Shown in pieces: positions 1 through 8,598 of a stretch of 64,000 bases of DNA (positions are counted from its first letter, which is position 1; every line of letters starts with the position of its first letter). Made by a program: the position numbers and the translations under genes. The DNA is from Cohnella fermenti. GTDB lineage: Bacteria > Bacillota > Bacilli > Paenibacillales > Paenibacillaceae. The stretch covers positions 186,001-250,000 of the forward strand of contig NZ_SSOB01000001.1 in NCBI RefSeq assembly GCF_004801405.1. The letters run 5' to 3'. The notes beneath the pieces are model-generated. The model was not told the DNA's origin. It worked only from the letters and a program-made list of their open reading frames with translations, and did not search any database.

Positions 1-1
1 T

Positions 2-1120
2 TGCGTAGTTGCCGGCATCATCGTTCTCGCGTTCTTCTCGCTCCGCATGTCCCGTTCGATCCGCCAGGTCACCGCGAGGGCGGAGGAGATCGCGGCGGGG
101 GATCTGCGCGGCGCTCCGCTTGCGATCCGGCGCAGCGACGAGATCGGCCGCCTTGGGCTGTCGATCAACCACCTGACGGGCAATCTGCGCGAGCTGGCCG
201 GTACCCAGAACCTGAGTGCGGGCGCCATTGCGGCGTCGGCGCTCAAGCTTAGGACGATTACGGCGGAGACGAAGGCGGCCGCGAATCAGACGTCGATTGC
301 GGTCGGCGAAGTGGCGAGCGGCAACGATGCGCAGGCGGAGAGCATCCGGGCGACGACCCGGGCGATGGAGGAGATGGCCGGAGGCGTTCAGAGAGTGGCG
401 ACGACGGCGTCGAACTCCTACGAAGCGACGCTGCAGACGCTTGAGCAGGCCGAGTTCGGCGAGAAGCAGATCGAGCGGTCGACGGAGCAGATGGTGCAGG
501 TCAGCGGGACGGTGGAGCATCTGGGCGGACTGGTCGATCAGCTCGGAACCCGGTCGCAGCAGATCGGGCTGATCGCCGAAGCGATCAAGGAGATCTCGTC
601 GCAGACGAACCTGCTTGCGCTTAACGCCTCTATCGAAGCGGCGCGGGCCGGCGAGCAGGGCAAGGGCTTCGCGGTCGTGGCGACGGAGATCAAGAAGCTG
701 GCCGAGCGATCGACGGATTCGGTCGGCCAGGTCGCGGATCTGATCGAAGGCATCCGGGAGGATATCGAATTGTCCGTCGTCTCCATGAGGAAGGGAGAAG
801 AGGAGGTCAGTCTCGGCGTCAGCGCGATTCGCCAGACGGGCGAGGCGTTCCTCCGCATCCTCGAGTCGGCGCGGGCCGTTGTCGACCAGGCCGAGGAGAC
901 GACGGCGGCAGCTCAGCAGATGGCGGCCAGCGCCGAGCAGATCACCGCATCGCTGGAGGAGATGGAACGCCAGTCGGAGCTTGCCGCGGAGGCTTCCCAG
1001 TCGGTATCCGCCGCCACGGAGCAGCAGCTTGCCGCCTTCGAAGAGGTCGCTGCCTCGGCGCAGCAGCTTAGCGAGATGTCGGACCGGATGAAGCAGCTCG
1101 CGGAGCGATTCAAGGTTTAA
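2..1120 (+). CDS. Methyl-accepting chemotaxis protein, C-terminal part (5' end outside window)
   Basis: Transducer that passes an extracellular or membrane signal to the CheA/CheW array. The frame is open from base 2. The first 14 codons are hydrophobic ([13 protein letters not shown]) and look like the end of the second membrane helix. A HAMP domain follows ([19 protein letters not shown], then SDEIGRL), then a long coiled-coil signalling domain with the conserved hairpin tip [20 protein letters not shown] and [18 protein letters not shown]. Ala/Gln/Glu-rich stretches near the end are typical methylation-helix sequence. The sensor part and true start lie upstream, so the ligand cannot be inferred. 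The ATG at base 47 is internal, not a start. Assignment is firm. Confidence 0.93.
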   Translation, partial: CVVAGIIVLAFFSLRMSRSIRQVTARAEEIAAGDLRGAPLAIRRSDEIGRLGLSINHLTGNLRELAGTQNLSAGAIAASALKLRTITAETKAAANQTSIAVGEVASGNDAQAESIRATTRAMEEMAGGVQRVATTASNSYEATLQTLEQAEFGEKQIERSTEQMVQVSGTVEHLGGLVDQLGTRSQQIGLIAEAIKEISSQTNLLALNASIEAARAGEQGKGFAVVATEIKKLAERSTDSVGQVADLIEGIREDIELSVVSMRKGEEEVSLGVSAIRQTGEAFLRILESARAVVDQAEETTAAAQQMAASAEQITASLEEMERQSELAAEASQSVSAATEQQLAAFEEVAASAQQLSEMSDRMKQLAERFKV

Positions 1121-1155
1121 TGCTGCTATCCGGCAGCAGAGCGGGAGGGACGGGC

Positions 1156-1764
1156 GTGAGCGAGGAGAAGTCGAGCTTGAAGCGGGCGTACAACAACTTC
1201 GCGGAGCAGCGCGAACGGACGGAGCTCGAGTCGTGGAAGCGCGAGGAGCGAGAGAGCTTCCTGGTCCGCCTGAAGGAGGCGAACGCGCGCACGCTGCTGG
1301 AGATCGGCGCGGGCACGGGGCGGGACAGCCTGTATTTCGGCGACCGTGGCCTGGACGTGACGGCGATCGATCTGTCGGAGGAGATGGTGCGGCTGTGCAC
1401 GGAGAAGGGCATTCGCGCTCGTCTGATGGATTTTTACAAGCTTGATGTGCCCGATGGGGCGTTCGATGCGGTGTATGCCCTGAATTGCCTGCTTCACGTT
1501 CCGAAGAGCAAGCTGGACGGCGTGCTGCTGGAGATCAAGCGGGTGCTGAAGCCGGGCGGACTGTTCTTCTGCGGGCTGTACGGCGGAGCGGACTCCGAGG
1601 GCACCTGGGAAAATGACGTTTACGAGCCGAAGCGCTTCTTCGCGATGTATTCGGATGGGAGAGTAATAGAGGCGTACGGCCGCCAATTCGAGCTGCTGGA
1701 CTTCCATACGGTGGAGATGGGGCAGGGGAGCCCGCACTTCCAGTCTCTGCTGCTTCGGAAGTAA
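1156..1764 (+). CDS. Class I SAM-dependent methyltransferase
   Basis: About 202 residues with a Rossmann-type methyltransferase fold. Motif I is LLEIGAGTGRDSLYF, the acidic end of strand 2 is VTAIDLSEEMVRLC, and motif post-I/IV is FDAVYALNCLLHVPK, followed by LKPGGLFFCGLYGG. It most resembles UbiE/Tam-like small-molecule methyltransferases; the substrate is unknown. I chose the GTG at 1156 because GGGAGGG lies about 8 bases upstream; an in-frame ATG at 1120 overlaps the chemoreceptor stop but has no better site. It is tightly spaced behind the chemoreceptor gene and followed by a hairpin terminator, so the two may be co-transcribed. Confidence 0.82.
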   Translation: MSEEKSSLKRAYNNFAEQRERTELESWKREERESFLVRLKEANARTLLEIGAGTGRDSLYFGDRGLDVTAIDLSEEMVRLCTEKGIRARLMDFYKLDVPDGAFDAVYALNCLLHVPKSKLDGVLLEIKRVLKPGGLFFCGLYGGADSEGTWENDVYEPKRFFAMYSDGRVIEAYGRQFELLDFHTVEMGQGSPHFQSLLLRK

Positions 1765-1771
1765 CACAAAG

Positions 1772-1817
1772 ACAAGCACCATGTTCCCGGAGGCGTACTC
1801 TAGGGCGTGGTGCTTGT
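1772..1817. terminator. Hairpin terminator, probably bidirectional
   Basis: A 10-bp perfect stem (ACAAGCACCA at 1772-1781 with TGGTGCTTGT at 1808-1817) is followed by ACTATTTT. It sits between the plus-strand methyltransferase and the convergent minus-strand microprotein frame, so it could serve both. Confidence 0.65.
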
Positions 1818-1853
1818 ACTATTTTAACTCCTGTTCCATGCCCGTGGCGGCGT

Positions 1854-1955
1854 CTAGAAGTCTTCCGAAGAATACATAGCGAGCAGAATGATTGCGTTTA
1901 AGAGAAGGAGCGTCCAGAGGATTAAACCGGTTTTGTATTTTCTAAAAAAATGCAT
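1854..1955 (-). CDS. Putative 33-residue single-span membrane microprotein
   Basis: The translation begins MHFFRKYKTGLILW, continues with a hydrophobic run of about 18 residues, and ends SSEDF. It has a basic N-terminus, one membrane helix and an acidic tail, the usual design of a small bacterial membrane peptide with inside-positive topology. It converges on the methyltransferase gene and shares its terminator. The ribosome binding site (GAGAGAGCTGGTG upstream of ATG) is poor. I do not recognise a family. It may be chance, but the helix and the downstream hairpin make it worth recording. Confidence 0.35.
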   Translation of the reverse strand: MHFFRKYKTGLILWTLLLLNAIILLAMYSSEDF

Positions 1956-2155
1956 GGCAACACCAGCTCTCTCAAAGTCGTTTTGCGGGGTCGGCGCAAG
2001 CTAGCGGGTTAAATATATTTAATCTAAAGTTTAACAGGAAGTTGTTGTTTTTTGAAGGATAAACAGAGAAAATAAGGGAGTAGGACTAAAGTAGTTGATT
2101 GGAGCTGTCGTTTCTTCCGGTATTATTAGGAAATGATTCAAATTTTGTTGGATTC

Positions 2156-2182
2156 TGAAACCTTCCGTCGATTGTCTTCGTA
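2156..2182 (+). promoter_or_regulatory. ECF sigma (SigW-type) promoter of the ter operon
   Basis: TGAAAC at 2156-2161 and CGTA at 2179-2182 are separated by 17 bases, close to the SigW/SigM/SigX pattern of Bacillus (TGAAAC, 16-17 bases, CGTA). The first gene (terB) starts 45 bases downstream. In B. subtilis the related yceC operon is reported to be under SigB, SigW, SigX and SigM, which fits. The site is seen; the regulation is inferred. Confidence 0.6.
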
Positions 2183-2226
2183 ATATTCCCTAAATCGCTC
2201 AATCATCTCTCAAAGGAGGAATCGCG

Positions 2227-2682
2227 GTGAGCGCATTAAACAAATTCCAGTCCTGGATATCCTCGACACGATCGAACTTGCAGGACCAAGTCAAACGGTT
2301 CAAGAACAAAGATTTATTGGAGGCGATCGTTGCCGGCTGCGCGGTGGTATCGGTAGCCGACGGCACGATCTCGCCCGAGGAGAAGCAGAAGATGGCGGGG
2401 TATCTGGGCAGAAGCGAGGATCTGAAGGTCTTCAACATGTCCGAGGTCATCGAGAGATTCAACCACTTCGCCGGCAACATGGAATTCGACGTGATGATCG
2501 GCAAGCAGGAAGCGCTGCGCGTGATAGCCAAGCTGAAGGGCAAAACGGAGATCGGACGGGTTGTCATCGGGGTCTGCTGTGCCGTGGCTGCCGCCGACAA
2601 CGACTTTGACGAGTCGGAGAAAAACGCGGTGCGCGATATTTGTCAGGTATTAGGATTGAGTCCGGGCGAGTTCGGGCTTTAA
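2227..2682 (+). CDS. terB: TerB-family tellurite/stress resistance protein
   Basis: A 151-residue, all-helical cytoplasmic TerB protein. Its two characteristic acidic metal-binding loops are visible as ADGTISPEEKQK and, in the second half, AAADNDFDESEK. TerB proteins associate with the membrane-bound TerC complex and are thought to act as metal sensors or scaffolds. The start is the GTG at 2227, preceded by AAAGGAGGA with 6 bases spacing. It is the first gene of the ter operon and lies 36 bases before the first TerD gene. Length and motifs are normal for the family. Confidence 0.9.
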   Translation: MSALNKFQSWISSTRSNLQDQVKRFKNKDLLEAIVAGCAVVSVADGTISPEEKQKMAGYLGRSEDLKVFNMSEVIERFNHFAGNMEFDVMIGKQEALRVIAKLKGKTEIGRVVIGVCCAVAAADNDFDESEKNAVRDICQVLGLSPGEFGL

Positions 2683-2717
2683 TTCATAGACCATTTTGCA
2701 GAAAGTGAGGGCGCTGC

Positions 2718-3317
2718 ATGTCCATATCTCTCGTAAAAGGCCAAAAGGTAGATTTGACGAAGGGGAACGCGGGGCTCGGCAAGATCGTGGTCGGTCTTGG
2801 ATGGGATCCTGCCGAAACCGAGAAACGCGGGCTCTTCGGTATAAAGAAGGCGGCGCCGAACATCGATTGCGATGCTTCCGCGCTGTTGCTTAACTCGGCA
2901 GGCAAGCTTGCCAAGGAGAAGAACCTCGTATGCTTCCATAACAAGAAGAGCGGGGACGGTTCGGTGGTGCACTCCGGCGACAACCTGACCGGAGAAGGCG
3001 AAGGGGACGACGAACAAATCTTCGTGGAGCTCTCCAAGGTTCCCGCAGATGTCGATAAGATTTTGTTTGTCGTCAACATCTATGACTGCGTGAATCGCAA
3101 GCAGGATTTCGGCATGATTCGTTCCGCTTACATACGGATTGTGAATCCGGCCAACGACCAAGAGCTGCTTCGCTACAACTTGTCGGACAACTATGCGGGC
3201 CGTACGGCTCTTATTGTCGGAGAAGTGTATCGCCATTCGGGCGAGTGGAAGTTCAACGCCATCGGCGAAGGCAGCCATGCCGCCCATATTGACCATCTGG
3301 CACGACAATACCAATAA
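2718..3317 (+). CDS. TerD-family calcium-binding stress protein (first paralogue, YceC-like)
   Basis: A 199-residue TerD beta-sandwich protein. It keeps the family features: start [20 protein letters not shown], the acidic NIDCDASALLL segment, and the calcium-binding loop [14 protein letters not shown], ending [14 protein letters not shown]. It is the most divergent of the four single-domain paralogues here, with a basic insertion (TEKRGLFGIKKAAP) after GLGWD, as in Bacillus YceC. TerD proteins bind calcium and are thought to form assemblies at the membrane with TerC. The ATG at 2718 has AAGTGAGG upstream. Confidence 0.9.
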   Translation: MSISLVKGQKVDLTKGNAGLGKIVVGLGWDPAETEKRGLFGIKKAAPNIDCDASALLLNSAGKLAKEKNLVCFHNKKSGDGSVVHSGDNLTGEGEGDDEQIFVELSKVPADVDKILFVVNIYDCVNRKQDFGMIRSAYIRIVNPANDQELLRYNLSDNYAGRTALIVGEVYRHSGEWKFNAIGEGSHAAHIDHLARQYQ

Positions 3318-3338
3318 AAAAAAGCGAGGTAATCATTC

Positions 3339-3920
3339 ATGGCAATCAGCTTATCCAAAGGACAAAAGATCGATCTGACGAAAACAAACCCGGGCTTGAC
3401 GAAGGTTGTTGTAGGACTCGGCTGGGACACCAACAAGTACGACGGAGGCAAGGATTTCGACCTGGACGCATCCGTGTTCTGTTTGAACGATCAAGGCAAG
3501 ACGGGCTCCGACACCGACTTTATTTTCTACAACAACCCGAAGAACGCCAACGGCTCGATCGAGCATACGGGCGATAACCGAACGGGCGAAGGAGAAGGAG
3601 ACGACGAGCAAGTCAAGGTCGATCTGGCTGCCGTCCCTGCCGAGGTTCAGAAGATCGCCTTCTGCATTACGATTCATGAGGCGCAAGAGCGCTCCCAGAA
3701 CTTCGGTCAGGTGTCCAACGCTTTCGTCCGCATCGTGGACGAGCAGAGCGGCGCCGAACTGATCCGTTACGACCTGGGCGAAGACTTCTCCGTCGAGACG
3801 GCTGTTGTCGTAGGCGAGCTGTACCGTCATTCCGGCGAGTGGAAGTTTAGCGCGATCGGAAGCGGCTACCGCGACGGCCTTGCGGGCCTGGCTCGCGATT
3901 ACGGCCTCTCTGTATCCTAA
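3339..3920 (+). CDS. terD: TerD-family calcium-binding stress protein (second paralogue)
   Basis: 193 residues, a canonical TerD domain. Visible are [42 protein letters not shown], the metal loop [14 protein letters not shown], the [14 protein letters not shown] strand and [20 protein letters not shown]. It is the closest of the set to Bacillus YceD/YceE. It lies 21 bases after the first TerD gene and 14 before the next; GCGAGGT precedes the ATG. The close identity of this and the next two genes points to local tandem duplication. Confidence 0.93.
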   Translation: MAISLSKGQKIDLTKTNPGLTKVVVGLGWDTNKYDGGKDFDLDASVFCLNDQGKTGSDTDFIFYNNPKNANGSIEHTGDNRTGEGEGDDEQVKVDLAAVPAEVQKIAFCITIHEAQERSQNFGQVSNAFVRIVDEQSGAELIRYDLGEDFSVETAVVVGELYRHSGEWKFSAIGSGYRDGLAGLARDYGLSVS

Positions 3921-3934
3921 GGGAGCCGAGCTGA

Positions 3935-4513
3935 ATGGCGGTCAATTTATCCAAGGGACAGAAGGTTGATCTAACCAAGACCAACCCCGGCCTCTCCAAG
4001 GTTGTCGTGGGACTCGGCTGGGACGTCAACAAGTATGACGGGGGCTCCGAGTTCGATCTGGACGCTTCGGCATTCTGCTTGCGGGATACCGGCAAGGCGG
4101 GAAGCGAGGCCGACTTTATCTTCTACAACAACAAGACGAACGCCAACGGGGCGATCGAGCTGTCCGGGGATAACCGCAGCGGAGAAGGCGCCGGGGACGA
4201 CGAGACGATCAAGATCAACCTGGGGGCCGTCCCAGCCGAGGTTCAGAAGATCTCGTTCTGCATCACGATTCACGATGCCGAGGAGAGACGCCAGAACTTC
4301 GGACAAGTTGCCAACGCCTATGTTCGGATAGTGAATCCCGACAACGGCCAGGAATTGATTCGATACGACCTGGGAGAGGACTTCTCCGTCGAGACGGCTG
4401 TTGTTGCAGGGGAATTGTACAAGCATGGCGGCGAATGGAAGTTCAATGCGGTCGGCAGCGGCTATCGCGAAGGACTGGCGGGGCTCTGTCGGGACTTCGG
4501 CATCAACACCTGA
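3935..4513 (+). CDS. terD: TerD-family calcium-binding stress protein (third paralogue)
   Basis: 192 residues, very similar throughout to its upstream neighbour ([40 protein letters not shown], metal loop [47 protein letters not shown]). The loop has one conservative change (GEGAG for GEGEG), but its acidic ligands remain. The ATG at 3935 has AAGGGAG at suitable distance. It is part of the unbroken TerD tandem array and presumably forms hetero-assemblies with its neighbours; that is inference from the family. Confidence 0.93.
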   Translation: MAVNLSKGQKVDLTKTNPGLSKVVVGLGWDVNKYDGGSEFDLDASAFCLRDTGKAGSEADFIFYNNKTNANGAIELSGDNRSGEGAGDDETIKINLGAVPAEVQKISFCITIHDAEERRQNFGQVANAYVRIVNPDNGQELIRYDLGEDFSVETAVVAGELYKHGGEWKFNAVGSGYREGLAGLCRDFGINT

Positions 4514-4545
4514 CTTCGATCACTCAGTTGACGGGAGGCAATGGC

Positions 4546-5121
4546 ATGTCCATTAATCTGTCCAAGGGACAGCGTATCGACCTGACGAAGACGAATCCCG
4601 GCCTTACCAAGGTTGTGCTGGGGCTGGGCTGGGATACGAACAAGTATAGCGGCGGCGCCGAATTCGACCTTGATGCCAGCGCCTTCCTGCTCTATGAGGA
4701 CGGCAAAGCCAAGAGCGAGGAAGACTTCGTCTTCTACAATCATCTGAAGGCTTACAACGGTGCCGTCGAGCATACGGGAGACAACCGGACAGGGGAAGGC
4801 GACGGGGATGACGAGCAGATCAAAATCGATTTCTCCCGAATTCCTTCCCACATTCACCGAATCGGAATTACCGTTACCATTCATGAGGCGGAATCGCGCA
4901 GTCAGAACTTCGGCCAAGTATCGAACGCCTTCGTCCGCCTGGTGGATGAAGCGAGCGGGCGCGAAGTGCTGAGATACGATCTGGGAGAAGACTTCTCGGT
5001 CGAGACCGCTATCGTCTTCTGCGAGGTCTATCGGCAAGGTGCCGATTGGAAGTTCCAGGCCATCGGTTCCGGATTCTCGGGCGGCCTCGCAGCGCTTGTT
5101 CGCAATTACGGCTTGTCATAA
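4546..5121 (+). CDS. terD: TerD-family calcium-binding stress protein (fourth paralogue)
   Basis: 191 residues: [40 protein letters not shown], metal loop [54 protein letters not shown]. All family landmarks are intact. The frame is open upstream to 4435, overlapping the previous gene, but the ATG at 4546 has GGGAGG 7 bases upstream and matches the N-termini of its paralogues, so it is the start. It is the last single-domain TerD of the array. Confidence 0.92.
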   Translation: MSINLSKGQRIDLTKTNPGLTKVVLGLGWDTNKYSGGAEFDLDASAFLLYEDGKAKSEEDFVFYNHLKAYNGAVEHTGDNRTGEGDGDDEQIKIDFSRIPSHIHRIGITVTIHEAESRSQNFGQVSNAFVRLVDEASGREVLRYDLGEDFSVETAIVFCEVYRQGADWKFQAIGSGFSGGLAALVRNYGLS

Positions 5122-5190
5122 GTATCGAGTGCGGGTATCGGGGCCTTTCTCCTAATGCCCGCATTCTTTCTCTCAAGGAGGGGAGTCTGG

Positions 5191-6477
5191 TTGTCCGTAA
5201 AGATCATTAAAGGGCAGAAAGCCGACGTAACGAAGAATAATCCCGGTTTAACATCCGTCGTATGCGGAATCGGGTGGCAAGGCAGCGCCGGCATCGATAT
5301 TGACTTCTCGGCATTCCTGCTGGGCGGCGGAGGCAAGGTATCCGGCGATGAAGATCTGATCTTCTACGGGAATCCCTCCGGCGCGGCGGGTGCCGTCCAA
5401 TTGGTTCAATCCGCCAAGACGAGCTATCTGGGGCTAACGGATAAAGAGCAAGTGCGCCTCAAGCTAAGCGATGTTCCCGCCAAGGTGGAGCGAATCGCGT
5501 TCGCGTTGACCATCTATGAAGGGGAGAACAGAAGACAAAGCTTCAAGGATTTGAACGGCCTCTATATCCGGCTTATTGCGAACGACGGGGATAACGAATT
5601 GATACGCTTTGATCTGGACAATTCGTTCTCGGTCGAGACGGCGATCGTCGTCGGAGAGCTCTATCGATATAACGGAGATTGGAAGTTCAATGCGATCGCT
5701 TCGGGCTACTCGGGCGGACTGGGCGCTCTGTGCGGCAGCTTCGGCATCGAAGTCAAGGAGCCGGAAGCCGCGCCTCCACCTCCCAAGCAGGACACTCCTC
5801 CTGTCCCTGTACAATCGGCACCTGCGAACCCTCAACCTGCTCCGCCCGCTTCGCCTCCTCCTTCACCTCCCGTAAATCTGAGCAAGATTTCCCTCAAGAA
5901 ACGCGGAGACACGATCAACCTGCAGAAAAAAGCAGGGAAATTGGAAGAAATTCTGATTAACCTGAATTGGAATCAGCAGAAGAAGAAGGCTGGGCTGTTC
6001 GGTTCATCCGGCAAAGGGGTGGACCTCGACCTGGGCTGTTTATTCGAGCTCAAGGACGGGTACAAGGGAGTTGTCCAAGCGCTCGGCAATTCGTTCGGAA
6101 GCTTGAAGGACGAGCCTTATATCGCGTTGGATGGGGACGATCGCACCGGCGCCGTGCTGACAGGCGAGAATTTAAGAATCAACGGGAACAAGATCGCCGA
6201 GATCAAACGAATTCTTGTCTTCGCCTTCATTTACGAGGGAGTCGCGAACTGGGCCCAGGCGGACGGAGTGGCGACGATCAAGCACGCCGGAGGACCCGAC
6301 ATCGAGGTTCGGATGGACGAGCACAACAACCGCAAGGGAATGTGTGCGATCGCGATGATCGAGAATGTCAACGACGAGACCTTCAGTATTAAACGCTTGG
6401 TCGAGTACTTCGACGGGCACCGCAAATTGGACGAGGCTTACCGCTGGGGAATGAGATGGACGGCGGGGAGCAAATAA
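5191..6477 (+). CDS. Two-domain TerD/TerA-like protein with a degenerate first metal loop
   Basis: About 428 residues. Residues 1-190 form a TerD domain ([65 protein letters not shown]). A linker of about 45 residues rich in Pro and Ala follows, then a second, distant TerD-like domain (VNLSKISLKKRGDTINL, KGVDLDLGCLFELKDG, LDGDDRTGAVLTGENL). The usual calcium loop GDNxTGEGxGDDE is absent from domain 1, replaced by VQSAKTSYLGLTDKEQ, so only the second domain keeps an acidic GDDRTG loop. The layout matches TerA-type members of ter operons. I chose the TTG at 5191, with AAGGAGGGG 7 bases upstream, over an in-frame ATG at 5155. Confidence 0.85.
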   Translation: MSVKIIKGQKADVTKNNPGLTSVVCGIGWQGSAGIDIDFSAFLLGGGGKVSGDEDLIFYGNPSGAAGAVQLVQSAKTSYLGLTDKEQVRLKLSDVPAKVERIAFALTIYEGENRRQSFKDLNGLYIRLIANDGDNELIRFDLDNSFSVETAIVVGELYRYNGDWKFNAIASGYSGGLGALCGSFGIEVKEPEAAPPPPKQDTPPVPVQSAPANPQPAPPASPPPSPPVNLSKISLKKRGDTINLQKKAGKLEEILINLNWNQQKKKAGLFGSSGKGVDLDLGCLFELKDGYKGVVQALGNSFGSLKDEPYIALDGDDRTGAVLTGENLRINGNKIAEIKRILVFAFIYEGVANWAQADGVATIKHAGGPDIEVRMDEHNNRKGMCAIAMIENVNDETFSIKRLVEYFDGHRKLDEAYRWGMRWTAGSK

Positions 6478-6495
6478 CGGAGGGAAGAGACCTGA

Positions 6496-7317
6496 ATGGA
6501 TTTCATTCATAATGTTATCGATAATTTCTCCAGTTTCTTCAACTGGGATAATTTCTCGCAAGTCATAACCGATCCCGTGAATTGGGGGATCATTCTCACC
6601 CTCGTCTTGCTGGAAGGGTTGTTGTCGGCCGACAACGCCCTGGTGCTCGCGGTTATGGTTCGGCATCTTCCCAAGGAGCAGCAGCGCAAGGCGCTGTTCT
6701 ACGGGATCATCGGAGCCTACGTCTTCCGGTTTATTGCCATCGGCGTCGGTACGTATCTGGTCAAGATTACTTGGGTCAAAGTGGCCGGGGGCGTGTATCT
6801 CCTCTGGATTGCACTGAGCAATCTGTTCTCTCTGGAATTCAGGATGTACCGTGTCGGCGGCATTCCTCTTCTTCCGTATATCGCCAGGAAGTCCGATGAA
6901 GAAGGGGAAGTCCAGAACAAGGGACTTGGCTTCTGGCGGACGGTTCTGGCCGTCGAAGTGATGGATATCGCCTTCAGTATCGACAGCGTCCTCGCAGCCT
7001 TCGGCGTGAGCGAGCAGGTATGGGTTCTGTTCCTCGGCGGAATCATCGGGGTGCTGATGATGCGTGGCGTGGCGCAGATCTTCCTTAAGCTGCTGGAGCG
7101 TATTCCCGAATTGGAGAAAACAGCCTTCGTGCTGATTCTGATCATTGGGGCGAAGATGATCGCCGCCGCATTCGGCGCTCACATCTCGCACGCTCTGTTC
7201 TTCGGAGTGTTGATCGCGATCTTCGGCGGGACGATCGTATGGAGCTTGGTGAAGAATCGCAACCGGCTGCCCGACGTTCAAGGAACGGATGCGGAGACAG
7301 ACAAGAGACTGCATTAA
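6496..7317 (+). CDS. terC: TerC-family integral membrane protein
   Basis: 273 residues and about seven hydrophobic segments. The conserved acidic membrane motifs of TerC are LLEGLLSADNALVLAVMVRHLP in the first half and EVMDIAFSIDSVLAAF in the second. TerC (YceF in Bacillus) is the membrane anchor of the ter complex; family members have been linked to metal, especially manganese, export and to secretion of metalloenzymes. It directly follows the TerD array, which it is thought to recruit. RBS GGAGGGAAGAG precedes the ATG. Assignment is firm; the transported ion is not determined by sequence. Confidence 0.93.
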   Translation: MDFIHNVIDNFSSFFNWDNFSQVITDPVNWGIILTLVLLEGLLSADNALVLAVMVRHLPKEQQRKALFYGIIGAYVFRFIAIGVGTYLVKITWVKVAGGVYLLWIALSNLFSLEFRMYRVGGIPLLPYIARKSDEEGEVQNKGLGFWRTVLAVEVMDIAFSIDSVLAAFGVSEQVWVLFLGGIIGVLMMRGVAQIFLKLLERIPELEKTAFVLILIIGAKMIAAAFGAHISHALFFGVLIAIFGGTIVWSLVKNRNRLPDVQGTDAETDKRLH

Positions 7318-7395
7318 CGACAGGGATCTGAGGCATTCATCGGCCTGCCTGGCTTCGTCGGCTATAGCAGTAATGGCGAGAGAGGAGCGAAGACA

Positions 7396-8598
7396 TTGAG
7401 GTACTTTAACTATTTATCCTCGGAAGAAGCCCATTCGATCTTCCACATTCGGCCCGAGGAATTCGATTCTTCTTCAGATAAGGATACTCTTGCCTACGCC
7501 GTTGGAGCGGCGCTTTACATGCCGGCCACCAGGGCGACGATAGCTGACGATTTGATCTCTGAGAAGCAAGAAGGTCTCGTGTCCGCCGTCATTGATCTGG
7601 AGGATGCCGTCGGGGACAATCAGGTGTCTCAAGCCGAGGAGACGCTGCTTATTCATCTGGATAAGCTGGCGCTCGCCTTGAGGGACGGCTCGCTTCCTCG
7701 GGAGAAGCTGCCGCTGCTCTTCGTGAGAGTCCGTTCTCCGGAGCAGCTCTCCCGGCTGCTTCAGGCGCTCGGCGACACGGACAGGGTATTAACGGGCTTC
7801 GTGTTCCCCAAGTTCAACGAGAGCACGGGCGTCGCTTACTTCGAGACGCTGGCGGCATACAACGACGCCAGGATGGGCTCCCCTCCGCTCTATGGCATGC
7901 CGATTCTCGAGACGCCGGAAGTGATTTACCGGGAGACCCGGAGCGAGAAGCTGTTCGTGCTGTCCGAGCTGCTCTCCGGCTACCGTCCGTACGTTCTGAA
8001 CGTGCGAATCGGGGCGACCGACTTCTCCAGCCTGTTCGGCCTGCGTCGCAGTCCGGATAATACCATCTACGATATCGGGGTTATCCGCGATTGCATTGCG
8101 GACATCGTTAATGTCTTCGGGCGCAGGGATGGGGGCTATGTCATCTCCGGCCCGGTGTGGGAGTACTTCAAGAGCGATCGTCTGTTCAAGCCGCAGTTGC
8201 GGCAGACGCCCTTCGAAGAGAGCATGGGGCGAAGCGGCCGCATGCTGCGGATGTCCTATCTCAACCGTTATGAAGACGGCCTGATGCGAGAAGTGGCCTT
8301 GGACAAGGAGAACGGGATATCGGGCAAGACGATTATTCACCCCTCGCATATTAAACCCGTACAAGCCATGTATGCCGTGACGCACGAGGAGTACATGGAC
8401 GCCTTCCATATTCATGAGAATGACAAAGGCGACCTCGGCGTCATGGGCAGCCTGTACGCCAACAAGATGAACGAGATCAAGCCTCATCGCTCCTGGGCCA
8501 ACCGGATTCTGATGAGAGCGAGAATTTATGGGGTGCTGCATGACTACCAGAACTACACCTGCCTTCTTGCCTCCAACCGAGAGAAAGCGAAGGTATGA
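7396..8598 (+). CDS. HpcH/HpaI aldolase/citrate-lyase-beta-like protein of the ter biosynthetic module
   Basis: 400 residues with a TIM-barrel CitE/HpcH fold: YMPATRATIADDLI, SAVIDLEDAVGDNQ (acidic metal site), FVFPKFNE, METPEVIYR-like PILETPEVIYRETR, VRIGATDFSSLFGLRR and GKTIIHPSHIKPVQ. Such proteins cleave or form C-C bonds on acyl-CoA or keto-acid substrates. Comparative genomics (Anantharaman, Iyer and Aravind, 2012) places this type in ter operons next to PRTase, HAD and ATP-grasp genes, predicted to make a nucleotide-like metabolite. TTG start at 7396, with GAGGAG 8 bases upstream. It overlaps the next gene by 59 bases. Confidence 0.85.
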   Translation: MRYFNYLSSEEAHSIFHIRPEEFDSSSDKDTLAYAVGAALYMPATRATIADDLISEKQEGLVSAVIDLEDAVGDNQVSQAEETLLIHLDKLALALRDGSLPREKLPLLFVRVRSPEQLSRLLQALGDTDRVLTGFVFPKFNESTGVAYFETLAAYNDARMGSPPLYGMPILETPEVIYRETRSEKLFVLSELLSGYRPYVLNVRIGATDFSSLFGLRRSPDNTIYDIGVIRDCIADIVNVFGRRDGGYVISGPVWEYFKSDRLFKPQLRQTPFEESMGRSGRMLRMSYLNRYEDGLMREVALDKENGISGKTIIHPSHIKPVQAMYAVTHEEYMDAFHIHENDKGDLGVMGSLYANKMNEIKPHRSWANRILMRARIYGVLHDYQNYTCLLASNREKAKV

